Of a stretch of 64,000 nt of DNA, positions 11,793 to 25,300 are shown in pieces. Each line of letters starts with the position of its first letter. Position 1 is the stretch's first letter. A program made the position numbers and the translations under genes. The DNA comes from Latrodectus hesperus (lineage: Eukaryota; Arthropoda; Arachnida; Araneae; Theridiidae). Below the pieces are notes generated by a model. It had not been told where the DNA came from. It did not search any database and saw only the letters and a list, made by a program, of their open reading frames with translations. The stretch is taken from the NCBI GenBank assembly GCA_037975125.1, contig CM075857.1:19794997-19858996 (forward strand), written 5' to 3'.

Positions 11793-12230
11793 CTATGCTT
11801 TTAAGCACCTTCGCTTAGTGCGATTGCATTTGAATGTGTAACATACAAAGGTCCCAACCTGACTGCATGTACAAGCACTATTTGGAGGCAGACCACTTTT
11901 ATTGAGATACCATGGTGTTGGAGTATGTCCAGAAAGAAACTGCGCTTCTTTGGGGTCCTTGACAAGGAAATCGAGAGAAACAGAAGGCCAGAGAGGCTGT
12001 AAGTCCATCTACCTTGTTCTTAATTGCCAAGCCATTTGCAAAACGTTGTGTAGTTTTGAAATCGGAAATGGTTTTGGCAATTTTAATTTAATGTAATTTT
12101 ATTTAATTTTATGTGTGTTTGAGAAGACCATTGCAGCTTATTTTAACAGTCTTTCATTCCTAGTGTGTCCTGCATGTGCTTTGATCCTGTGAAGACATAT
12201 CTGCGATCGACTATTGCATGCCCCGAATGT
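11793..12230 (-). pseudogene. 3' end of a non-LTR retrotransposon ORF2
   Basis: The minus frame ending at 11793 reads FLVKDPKEAQFLSGHTPTPWYLNKSG, then CTCSQVGTFVCYTFKC. This is the FLxGH...PxYL...C.CG.xGT..H.xxxC pattern after the RNase H domain of some arthropod non-LTR elements. Further upstream (near 12160-12190) RIKAHAGHTRNERL resembles the RNase H segment around its conserved His. The two are separated by frameshifts and stops. It is a 5'-truncated dead fragment, different from the jockey copy at 4.9-8.1 kb. Confidence 0.6.
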
Positions 12231-12309
12231 CGAACTGGTATATCTTGAATAAATCTGTGATGGGAATTATAGATCCCCAAAAGAACAGGCTGTCTGACCA
12301 CCATGTATA

Positions 12310-12640
12310 AATTGTTACTTCATCAATTGCAGCCAATTCAGCTTCAAATTATTGGTGTATAGAATAAGGTTTATGAGGGTGAGTATTACCTGTTAGGAAA
12401 AAATGAAGAATATTGCCAACAGCGGAGTAATAGGAATTCAATATGTTATTGCTAAACTTTAATATCTCTACATGATAAAGATTTGTGAGCTCATCTAAAT
12501 ATATTACTCCCCATACAAGAATATTTACTCCTTCATACATATATTTTCCCTTCAGGTTAAACGGAAAATATGGAGTATTTGTTTGTAGCTAAATGTAAAC
12601 GTCATGTACAAAGTCTCTCTAAAACAAATTCTCGTTTTGG
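12310..12640 (-). pseudogene. Tc1-like transposase remnant
   Basis: The minus frame 12349-12540 begins GVNILVWGVIYLDELTNLYH and ends LTGNTHPHKPYSIHQ. The order matches the GVMVWGGI...DDNARPH core of Tc1-like transposases, with the catalytic Asp region degraded to TGN. No terminal repeats were found. Sequence up to about 12880 on the same strand may belong to it but is unreadable as protein. Confidence 0.55.
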
Positions 12641-13371
12641 TGGATGAACTTGACATGTTTTTCTTGCTCAGCGATATATTAAAAAGGAAGCTTTTTTGTG
12701 GTACCTCTGATACACATGCAAGGGACACCAGGTTGCCCAGATTTAGGGAGTCCCAGGCTTAGATGTAGGATCCTACTCTTTAGAATGGAAGGTCCAATTC
12801 TAGCGACTGTTGAACAATGAGAATCAGTTGTTGAATTTACTTCAACTTTCTGTATGATTATCTCTAAAGGAAATTTACACACCTTCTAAGATTCCTTCTT
12901 TGCATGCGAATAAGGATCAAATCTTTAAAAAATTTTCTTAGAAGGTAACATTCCACAAATTTTCAAATGCTATACAAATTTTTATTAGGCTATTTCATTA
13001 AATGGTATGCAACTAGAAACAAAAAGAAATATTTTTTTACATTTTATTGGTAACAAAAAATTTATATTTACCCCAATTGTTCCAATTTTTTATTTACAGT
13101 TTCTGCATGACAACAACATAATAATGAGCTTAAACTCATAAATTCATTACTTTTATGATGATAATTATCCATATAATATTAATTACCAATACAGTTATAA
13201 TAATAGATTGATTTTCTAAATATGTAAATAAATAATATATTTGAATAACATTTTTAATTATTTTTTTATAAATTATAACACGATTATGATTTTGTAATAT
13301 ATATTATGACATTCAGTAATTAATAAAAATAGAAAATATAAAGCTTTATAATTTAAATGTAAGTTATAGCA

Positions 13372-16300
13372 CTATGTTTTAGTTAGCCCTACAATTTGTT
13401 CACTTAATTCAAAAAGGCGTTTTGCCAATTCTTTGTCTTTCGCTTTGCTGGATGTTCTTGATTCTTTACAATCCATAAAATATTTTCCAGTAACATTTTC
13501 TAAGCTTGGATCAACAGCCAGTCGAATGGTTGTATAAGCACCTTCTTCTACTGTCTGCCGAAGAAAATAAAGTTATTAAAACATTTAATTCTCATAAGAA
13601 TCTTTTTTTTAAATATTTCTTAATATATTTTATCTATATCGATTTCTAATTTAAAAATTCATTAAATATATACAATAATTCGGTGAAGATACTATACTGA
13701 TGAATTATATAGATTATTAATTTTTAGAAGCAGGAAGGGTTTATCTTGCAACCATTTAAAGTGCAAATCAGGTGGTATTTAAAAATATGTATTTGAAGTC
13801 ACAGATAGTAGAAAAAAAGTTACTTTCTTAATGGAAGGATTACAAGAAATCTATCTTTTAATACATACTCGTCATCACTACGAAATGTAGAGCATATCCT
13901 ACCATTAAATTTATGAAAGTAAGATTTTTATCTTTATAAGTACAACGCAGTGAATTATATTTTAGACGAATTTTTTATAGGTACACAGTAAAATTCAAAC
14001 AATGAGACTTCCTTTTCATTAACATTTAAAAAACATTGTAAATGAATATTTTTGTTAAGGTAAGATTGTTGTTTGATATCCAGTGATCCTTTTTTGATAT
14101 TTTAAAAGGAATGGTACGTATTTAAGGAATGGTACATATTTCTTTAAGATAAGAAATAACATACATCATTTATCAGTATGTAAAAATGTTCTGTTGAAAA
14201 TTTACTTTTTTAAAAACTTTGCTTGTCATTAACAGTAGGTGTGAATTAATCTTATGAAACAAGGCAGAGATTGAGTTGATTGATGCAACCCAACAAATTA
14301 AAGAGCATAAAAATATTTTACAATATATATTTCTCAAAAACATGGTATCATATAAAAAATTTAAACTTATTGGGGCTTTAAACAGAGACATGAGTAATAT
14401 ATAAGGTTTTCATGAATGTTTAGTTAGAATCGGTAAATTCTTTTTGAAGATAATAAAAAATCCTAAATCTATGACAGATAATGATATTACCAGTAAATTT
14501 TAGCATTCCATATAAAAGAAATTATAGGACATGATTATTTATCTAAAAGAAATGTATAAAGTAACAATTTCACACAAGAAAACCACATTTCCTATCTTGT
14601 GTGTATTAATAGGGTAATAATTTAAATTGAAGGTTACAAAAGTATTCTTCAAACAACTAAGCAATCTTGTCACTGGTCTCTAACATGGCAAAAAGCATGA
14701 ATATATTTTGCAAAACTATCAATATTAATTTTAAGAAGAGAATATTGATATGACAAAAAGAAATATAAAAAGCTCATTTTTTTTTACACAAGTCTGACAA
14801 TTTTTTGGTAAAAATATAGCTTTGGTTTCTTATCAATAAGTTTAAAATTTTTATAAACTTGAAATAATTTCAGTATAAAAAACTTCTTCTGCACTGAAAT
14901 TGTTGATAATATATCTGAATTTTAAGAGGTGAAGTAATTACGATAATATTTTAAGCATATAATAATAAAATTAAGCACAATTCGTAAACATGTTCTAACA
15001 AGGGTCAAAATTTCATGTTAAGTAAAAAGATTTTTTTTTCATTTTGTTAAGGAAAAATACATAAAAATTCAATAATTTTTTTTGACATTTTATAAGAAAT
15101 ACATAACTAGAATATACATATTTCTTTAAGAAAAGAAATATGTACAATCCTTAATATGAGTACATAAAAATATTTTACATAAAAATTATTTTTTAAAAAC
15201 ATTATTAGTTATTGAACAAATAAAGAAACAACAGATCAGGAATAGACAAAGGAGTAAAATTATTTAATACTTACGCAGAAGATATACTTTCAGGGCACTT
15301 TTGTATTTTTCTCTAAAAACGGTAAATTTAATATAATAAAAGATCCTGAGATATTTTATAAGTGATTATTTAGGTTTGCACATATTTTACACACTGTTAT
15401 TTATGCTTATTAAAATTTTATTATTTATTCCTTAAAATATAGATAAGGACTAAGCTTGTTAGCAATTTAAATATTTCCTGAAGTAAAAGCAAAATATTAA
15501 ATTTTAATTTTTCAATTCTGTAAAAAATATCTAGTTCAAATCTCATAACATTATTTTTAAATAGAAAAATCAATAATCAGATTTTGTATCATGAATGTTA
15601 TTAAATCTTGAATCTTATTAAATCTAATCTTTAATAAATATCGTAATAGTTATATTGAGATGAAATCCTACATTTAAAAAAGTGACTTTTCAATATTTTT
15701 GGAACATAACAAATAAAATTTAAATCAGTGAGGATGATAACAGCTTTTTCTCAGCATTAAACCACAAAAATGCAGCACAGCAAAACATTAATGAAGAAAG
15801 ATGTGATACAAAAAGATAATTTATATATTTTAATTTTATAAAACATACATGTTACTATAGGAACTTCAAAGTAAAAAATTGATTGTTTCAAGGTTAACAC
15901 TGAAATACTAACAGGTAGAAGTTGTAATAAGTGAGCAAAAATATTTTTTGAAATTAAATTGTATGACCAATATAAATAAGTAATTAAAATTTTAGATAAA
16001 AATTATAATTTAAAGCCAAAAAATTCACAATTGAAAGAGCATTCAAAACTTTTCTTATACCATTTCTAATACAAATGCAGGATGATGTATGTTATATAAA
16101 TAATTGAGCAAAATATACTGAAAGCCGATTACAAATCTGAAGCATTTCTAACCAAACATATTTAAAATTAGCCAAACACTTAGTCCCTAGTCCTAGTATT
16201 ATATCCTAGAGGCTTTCCCACTTAGTCCATAGGCTATAGTTTCTTTAATGTCCAAACATGATTAAATCTGGAGGTTGTGATAATAATAAAAGTACATCAG

Positions 16301-19300
16301 CTTCTGAAGTTTAGCATAACATTCTTCCCTATACCATAGCATGAAATGAGCTATAGCATAATAATAAGCATTTTTGCAACATTCTTTCTGAATGTGGGTG
16401 AACACTATTTTCTTTTTGATAGTTTTGCTGAGTGAAGTGCCACAAGTAACAACAGGATAGAGATCATATGATGAAAATTTATTTTCCAGTAGGATTTTTG
16501 AATGTTAATGAATTTTCTAGAACATAAACGATTTTTATAATTAAAAAAATTAAACATTGAAATAAGTATTAATGAAAAGAAGCCAGCATACTTTTCCCAC
16601 TATTGCAAGAGATAAGTTGATGAGCAAAGACATAAGACCTCCATAATTTCTGAAAATTTCTGATTTCACATAACCTGGATGTAGAGCATTAACAGATACT
16701 CCTAAAAATTATCAAGCATTTCAAATTTCTCAGAAATTTAATCTAAAATATTTTCATTATGAATGTTTAAAAAATTTTCAAATAAAATTTAAGAAATAAA
16801 CAATTACATAATTAAGCTTTGCAATATAAGAATTAACTTGACTTTAAAATTTACTATAAAGTACAATTTTCACAATAGCAAATAAATAATGCTGTAAAGC
16901 ATTATTTTATATAAAAAAAGACCATAAGAAAATTAACTAGGAAGCTGCAAGCTGACAGTATGATTATCCCTCAAAAATGATTGATCAGCAAATTTTTAAA
17001 ATCACAATAGCAAATAAATTATTAGACAATATTAATGAGATAAAACTCATGCATTTGGTTTTACATTATTTGTTTTATTGTTAAATTATAAAATGAATAA
17101 CTTGACATAATTATTTGAATCAACTAGAATACTTAAAAATTTAACTGAAATCATGAAAATAAATACATATTAATTTTTGAATAAGAAAACTACAGAGGAA
17201 AAGAACATAATGCATGAGAATGTGAAATAACTGAATTCTCTAATTTAACAGTTTCCATTAATTCCAATGTGCAAAAAATTTGATATTTTTTTAAACATTA
17301 ATCATTACAAAAAACGAAGAGATGATTTTTTCATAAATACTTCAAACATTACAAAAATTAATTATTGATAATATTTTTGCCATCAAGCATGAGTATATTA
17401 ACTGAAAATAGTGTAATAAAGTAATTAGAAGACAATTTTTATTGAATTTAACAATGCAAATTTTAAAATATGCGAAGAAATTATTTAATTAAAAATGAAT
17501 AAAACTGTTTTCTATATAAGAATGTCATAAAGTGAAGGAAAATATTTTGAAAGTTGGTAATTTAACATCATCAAGATTTAGTATGTTTTCCTTTGTGATT
17601 CAATTGTGACAAAGGTTTCATACAAAAAATGATAAATCATTAAAAAATTTATCATTTTTTTGTATGTAAAAAGTGAAAACATAAAATTTTAATTCAGCAA
17701 GTAGATAGTAATAAAAGTAAGAACACTTTTATTCATTTATCTTTTTCTCATTTCTACAATAATATATACACACATCTACAATAATATATACATTAATAAA
17801 TTTTTTACAAAAGAAAAAAATCATGACGATTAAAATTAAAAATTATTTGAGCAACTTATAATAATCACTATATTTTCTTGTATATAATCCACAGTGGTGT
17901 ATTATCAGCAAGACCTTCTTTTGAGTAAAGGAAAAAAAGGCATCACATTATCCCATGTGGCATATAATTTGAGGCAATTTTTTCACTCAATAGTCAAAAA
18001 TATATACTGCTGATATATTTTTGATATCAAATAAAAAGGCATACTATGAATAAAAATATAATGAATTGTATAGAAAAAGCACTTATTATTGAAAATATTT
18101 GATTGGCTTATATTTGGATTCACCTCATTGCAAATTGCGATAAATAGAGATAAAAGAAGAAAAGTGATCAAGAGCAATAATTCCAAGAAGATTCTTGCAA
18201 AACTCTTCAATTTTTAGTTTTTAATAACTTTTAAAACTAAGTCAGACATATTTTAAAAATAAAACATATTGGTTTTGCCAATAATTAAAATGAAAGAAAT
18301 TAATAATTTTTGAACTGAACACTGAATGCATTCTTTCTTTTGTACTGTGCATGCTTTGTTTTTCACCTTATATGCTTGTTGTCATTTTTTTATTTGTCTT
18401 CTCTTTATGCATTTGTAAAAAATCAGGTGTGTAACTTGCATGCTTTCTCTTCAATGTCATGATATACGAATTTGAACATCTTTAGAACAAAATAGCTGAA
18501 GTCAAGACAAAATGTTAAATGATAGATAATAATAATTGTAATATCTTTCTGAGGAACCGAATTCTTTCTTGAGTGCAACTGAACAAAACCATAACTGAAA
18601 AAAGATACTGAAATGTGGCACTATGTTACATATTTTGTAAAACATAAATAACATTTTTTTCAAAACTTCATTATAAACTTTTCTGATTGAGAATGTAATT
18701 TACCAGATTATCCGTGACTGTGTATAATATGCACAACTAAATTTTAAACTTTTTTAATGCATAATCCATGATAACTTTTCTGATTGAGAATGTAATTTAT
18801 CAGATTATCCGTGACTGTGTATAATATGCGCAACTAAATTTTAAACTTTTTTAATGCATAATCCATGGATTATATATAGGAAAATACAGTAAATACCTGA
18901 ATAATGGTCATTTATGGAAGAATATAAATATGGCCATTACTTAAATGAAACAATTTTTTAAAAATATAAAATTTAGGAACCAGTCTCTAGAATTAAAAGA
19001 TTTTCCTTACAGTTAAAAGATTATAAAGAAGTGACCATTAATGAAGGTATGTATATACATGAATAATAATAGACATAAACATAAATAATATACATATAAA
19101 TAATAGTAATGATAAGTAGAATTATAGAGTAAAAATAACTCTTTTGACAAACAACTAATAATTTTTAATTTTTCAATTAAAAATTTATGAAAGAAAACAC
19201 TAAATTGAAATAGAACTGTTTTAATAAATAATTTTCTGAGGAATCATACTTGATTTTTCTTTATCATGCTGTAATATTTAATTATACATTTATATAAGAT

Positions 19301-22300
19301 ACCACAAAATGCTATTGAGCAGAGGTGCCCAGTACTGTGCAACCCCATTAAGAAGAAGATATAAGATACCAGAATCATAGCAGCAACTTATAACTAAAAC
19401 TGATCCTCTCTGCTGATTATGCCTTTATAATTAGGTAACCAATTTACATAATTATTTTATTACATTTATTATTATAATTCAAAATAAATTGTTTTCACAT
19501 CATAATTTGGAATTACAGAATAAATATTTTCATTAAATTTTGAAAAGTAGATAAACATACATGTTTTATGCATACATATTTTGCATATTAAGAAAGTAAG
19601 AAAAAAAATCATTCAACAATCAAAATAGCTTTAAAAATGCATTGGACTTCATTATTAAATGTCAATATCTTATGTCTCACCATATGATAAATTAAATTAA
19701 TTGACACTAAACCTTTCTTCACTTTCAAACAACTTTTGCAACAAAGCCCAACCTGATTTAGTGGTAGAATAGTGCTTTTCAGAATGGATGTTTTTTTCTA
19801 TAAAACACATGCTCATAATGTAATTATCCAGAAAAATTCTAATCCAAGCCTTGATTTCAGCTTTTCTATAGTTCTTTTTTCAAACAATACTAGGCTGTTA
19901 ACATCTAATGTTTTGTTATGCAAAAATAGCACATAAGCTGAATTTCCCTTCCTCTTAAATCTTGATTTATATTAGAAGAGCATAAAACCCCACTGGTATT
20001 GGATTCAAATAAGTAATAAAATCTATATTACTAGTTGGAAACAACATATAAAAGCAGTTCTTGCAATAGCAACATAATTTGAAAGAAATTTTAGCAAAAA
20101 TTTATAGCTAAAAATTTGAGAAAAATTTTATCCAAGTGTTGTAGTCAGTGTCTAGTCAGGAAGAAGTTTTTTTAGTATGTGTGTTAGAAAAAGTTTAAGT
20201 AAAATGTTTTCTTTACCTGAAAAACTAGAATATTTTTATAAATTTTCTTTAAACAAATGGAAAACTATCTGTAAAAAATTAATGAAAAACTATTTTAGCT
20301 TCCATTAAAAAATTCCAGAAACACACTTGGTTCAAACTACTAAATTTTAACTGAAATTTTGAAAGTCGATAATTATAAATGTTTTATGCATACATATTTT
20401 ACATATTAAGAAGGTAAGAAAAGAAAAAATATTCGACAATCAAAATAGCTTTAAATGCATTAGACTTCATTATTAAATGTCGATATCTTATGTCACACCA
20501 TATGATAAATTAAATTGTTTGACACTAAACCTTTCTTCACTTTCAAACATTTTTTGCACCAGAAAAAGTTTAAGTAAAATGTTTTCTTTACCTGAAAAAT
20601 TAGAATATTTTTATAAATTTTCTTAAAACAAATGGAAAACTATCTGTAAAAAATTAATGAAATACTATTCTTGCTTCCATTAAGAAAATAATCCAGAAAC
20701 ACCTTTTGTTCAAACTACTAAATTTGAACTGATCTTGGAACTTTTGGACTTTATTGCATATTCAATAATATCTTCAAGAAGCCTGAAGCAGTATACAATA
20801 AATACAATAGGGAATAAATTTGTAAATATACTATCACAACAGCTGTGAACAAAGCAAATTATTTGTCTCATTAAAAAATCTTTCATATGAATAAGGATTA
20901 ATATAAATTCCATAAAAATTACAAAATCGGTATATTCAGTTTTTTTAAACATTGATGTGATACCCGATTCCTTAAAGTCCTTCATGTAAAAATTTTTTAT
21001 TTATGTTTATTTAATAGTGAATATGAGTATAAAGTTTATACCTTAAATTTTTGATACTAGTGTGTTTACATTTAGAATGTGTCAACAAATAAACATGTTA
21101 GAATTTACTCCATGTTATAAAAGTTTAAAAAGTCTAAGTTTTCAATTAATATAAATTGAAATAATTCAAATAAATTTTCAAGATTTATCTGCATTGTACA
21201 CTACAATTAATGTTAATATATATACAAGTAGGTAGATATATTTATTTATACCTGTTCCCTTAAGTCTTTCAGCAAGTTCTTTAGTGAATAAGATATTTGC
21301 TAATTTAGAGTTCTGGTAAGCACGTGATGGATTCTTTTCACATGTTAAATCATTCAAGTCTAGTTTAGAAAAGAAATGGACCAATGAAGAAACAATAATA
21401 ATTCTGCTTGGAGAGCTCTTTTTGATAAGATCTAAAAAAGAAAATATATTGGAGCAAGCAAACATTTTATGCAATTAATTTTAAAAAGATAAATTATTTT
21501 AAATTTACCTAAAAGCAACAATGTCAGTAAAAAATGTCCAAAATGATTTATTTGCATCACTGTTTCACATCCATCTTTAGTAAATGCTCTTGGCAATGCT
21601 ATAAAAAATTTAGAACATTAATTCTACTACTTTTATGCATACACTAGCTTATGTTGCAGTTATAAATATTAATCATTTAAAAATACATCAATAAAATAAA
21701 CTGAAAACTTATATCAAAAACAGAACTTTGATTATTATCAGATTTTACATATTAATTTAAATGAGAAATGTCACTTTCAAAATGACTTTAACTTACATTC
21801 TGTATCTAATTTTATAAAATATTTATAAATTCAATTGAAAAAATCATTAAAAAAACTTTTTAAATTTCAAACTATATTATGTAATTATCATCCTAACTAA
21901 AGAAATATAAATTATTTCAATTAATAACATTTTATATAGTGAACAATAATCTATGACATAAGTAAGAATTATATGTAAATTATAAGTATAAATATACACA
22001 CTGTCTAATCAAACAGAAGCCTTTGAGATTTTTATTAAAAAATGGTTGCTAGGGATAAGTAAGAAATTATTTTCCATTTTTGCTTAAATTTTAAAACCAA
22101 AAATTTCAATAAAATTTAATAGATTTAAAAAATTAAAATCAAGGATGAAAGATGAATTTAGTAGTAAAAGAATATGTTTCATAATTTTTGAATTAGTAAT
22201 GCATTTTTTAATTTAACAAAATTGAACTACTACAATATAGTTTTGCTTTATAACAAGATGTTTGTGAAATATTGAATTAATGAAATATTTTAAGTTACAA

Positions 22301-25300
22301 TTTCAATCACTAATAGTCCCATTATTTATCATCACATGTTGAACAAAAGAAATGTTATGGTGAATATTTTTTTAACATATTCTACATATAGTAACATGAA
22401 CTGTTTAATATGAGTGAGTAGTGGTCATGTCACGCACATTGTTTAAATTGTTTCAACAGAAAAATGGTGCCAAATTTGAAGAATTTTGACAGGAACAAAA
22501 ATAAAGAATGGGCATGCCTCACATATTATTTAAATTGTTTCAACAAAAAGTAGAGCTGAATTTGAGGAATCTTGACACACACAGAAATAAAGAGATAACT
22601 TGACCGAAAACAGCTTTGAGTATAGAAAATTGTTGTTAAAGAATTTTCATCCATCAGATAAAAAAGTTTGTTAAAAACAAAAGTGGAATTTGAGGAGAAT
22701 TGAAGCAAAAACCTTGAGTAATTTGATTCTTTGTCTGATTTAATTATGAAAATGAAGAATTAAATTTGAAATTACTGACTGAGAACTGCATAAAGCAGAG
22801 AAAAATGTTGTATTTACCAATTCTCTCAAAAGATCATAAATGTGCTCATGAAATAATAAATTAAACAAGATAAATTAATCACATTTTGCAAATTTCAAAA
22901 TGATGACAAAAAAATTATTGATATATATATAAAAATACTATTAGTCATTAATTTTGCATGCATTATTATTTTTCAATGAAAGAAATCAGTATTTGATTTG
23001 AAGAATTTTAATGATTAGAGGTCTAATTTTTATTGATTTTTTTCATATAGAGGAAAATAAGTCTAATAAAATTGGATTGTTATTGCACATTAAATATTAA
23101 ATATATGTTAACATTCTCAATAAAGATTCAATATTGCAAATTATAGATATAATAAATGATACTGAATTTAAGTGTTATAATGTATAACCTCTCAGAGTTT
23201 AGAAAAGAAAAGTTTCATACCACTTTTTAAATGAACATGCTTTAAAATTGAATACCTTTAGTGCATTGATATAGTATTGTAAGCATTTGTTTTTCAATTA
23301 AAAACAGAGTTTTAATTAACATATGAAGAAAATATTAATTTAGAGATGATCTATGTAAATCAATAACTTTATTTTAGACAAAAAAATCTTACCAGATGCA
23401 CCAGCGTTGTTAATAAGAACATGCAACTTATCCTCACTATCTAAAACATACTGAGCATATTTTCGAATAGAATCAAATGAAGCTAAATCCAGGTAATTAA
23501 CAATTATATTTGGATTGCCAGTTGAAGATTTAATTTCTTCAGCCACTTTATTAGCTTTCTCCACATTTCTACAAGCCAGCAAAACGCGTGCATTTCGTCG
23601 AGCTAAATCATATGCAGTAGCTTTCCCAATTCCTATGAAAGAGATAAATCTGACGAAATATAAAAAAGAAACAGTTAATTTAATAACAATTATACATAAA
23701 ATTTTATATAAGTAACTCAATAATTTTATTTTTTGAATAGCCTCATATGTATAATTCTCCAATTTTGAAAACAATTTATAATAGCAAATCTCTTAATTAT
23801 TAGCATTTTTAAAAGAAAATGTTCTTATTTGTAGGGATTTGAAAGATGTTTTCATTTTATAGAAATAATTTTACTGATTTTCAAATTAGAAGAATTGCAC
23901 TAATTAAAAAAATTATATTATTAGTTAATTATAGACTAACTTAGAATAAACACAGTAAAATTACATCAGTTAAGCAGTTAACATCAGATCAAGATGAGAG
24001 ATAACAAAATAATTCTGAATATAAATTTTCTGATTTGAGAGAGAGAGAGCGGAAATTTTAAATTTAAGAAAAAGTTAGCAATTAAGTACATGTTCCAAAT
24101 TTAAAAATGGTAACAAAAAATCATTGAAAGAGCTGCTATCACTCATTAAAAATTGTCATGCATTTTGATTTTTCAGTAGAAAATTATTATTTGAGATGAT
24201 AATTTTAATGAATGGATATATGTTTAGTAATTTTTCTTTCTTTCTTTTGAGTTTAAACTAATAGTTTGGAAAATAGTTAAGCAATATTTAAACAAAAAAT
24301 TTAATGATAAGTAAAACCCAGTTTTAAGTCCTACAACTTAGTGCAAGTGTAAAATGAGATCACCATGGCATAATTGATTCTTTCATTAGATGAGTTTTGA
24401 TGTACGGAATATTGATGATTGCAGAATTTGATTGAAGTTTTAATAACTCTAGAATGTGCAATTATATTTTTGAGGCTGAAAATAAATGTAATATGTTTAA
24501 GTTTCAAATTTGAGATTTTATTTTGTTTGAAATGTACAATGAAATTTTATTGCAAGATATAGTTATTAGTTCAAAAATTTTAGTAAAATTGTGTTTAAAA
24601 AACTGCTTATTGTTTGATCGTGCCAGCAATATTTTTAAGAATGATAATTAAGTAAATACTTTTACTTTACATATTAGTTGATAAAAATTTACTTTATCTA
24701 ACTTATTAATATAAATTATAGCATAAAATATTTAAGATTTCAAATGAAATATTTATTTAAATTTGCTGTTGGGATTGTAATATTACTTTTATAATATATA
24801 TGCAACTGCTTTATAAGTTATTTAACAATTACAAGTTTTTATAACAATTCTAAGTTAAATATTTTAGAAATTGTTAGTTTATGCTATTGATTTTGCTCAG
24901 ATGACAACCCTTGTTTTGTAACAGTACATAGAATGTTTTTTAAAAAGCGTATGCTATCATTTGATTAATTAAAGTTTGAGTACTTAAAAGCTATTAAACC
25001 CTGTTTTGTGGTGATACAGAGAACTTTTTAAGGTATGTGCTTGGTTAGTTAAGAACTAAATCATTATAAAAATTAATATTATTCATCTTATTCATTTTGC
25101 TTTATTGCTCGGATGTCTACCCATGCCCATTAATGATACAAAGGATTTTCTAAGGTGTGCCTAACTGCCTGGATAATTAAAAGCTGATGTTATTCACAGT
25201 ATTGATTTACCTTTATTGTTTGCTTGTTAACCTATGCTTAGGAATGATAAACAAGATGCCTCTTTAAAGGGTGCCTGTTTGCTCATTTAATTAAAAGGAA

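Noticed and set aside
20710..20985. 91-codon minus-strand open frame inside intron 4 of RDH gene A
   Set aside because: Same strand as the gene but no splice-site logic, no counterpart in the paralogue, low-complexity hydrophobic composition, and partly over a local duplication. Probably chance.
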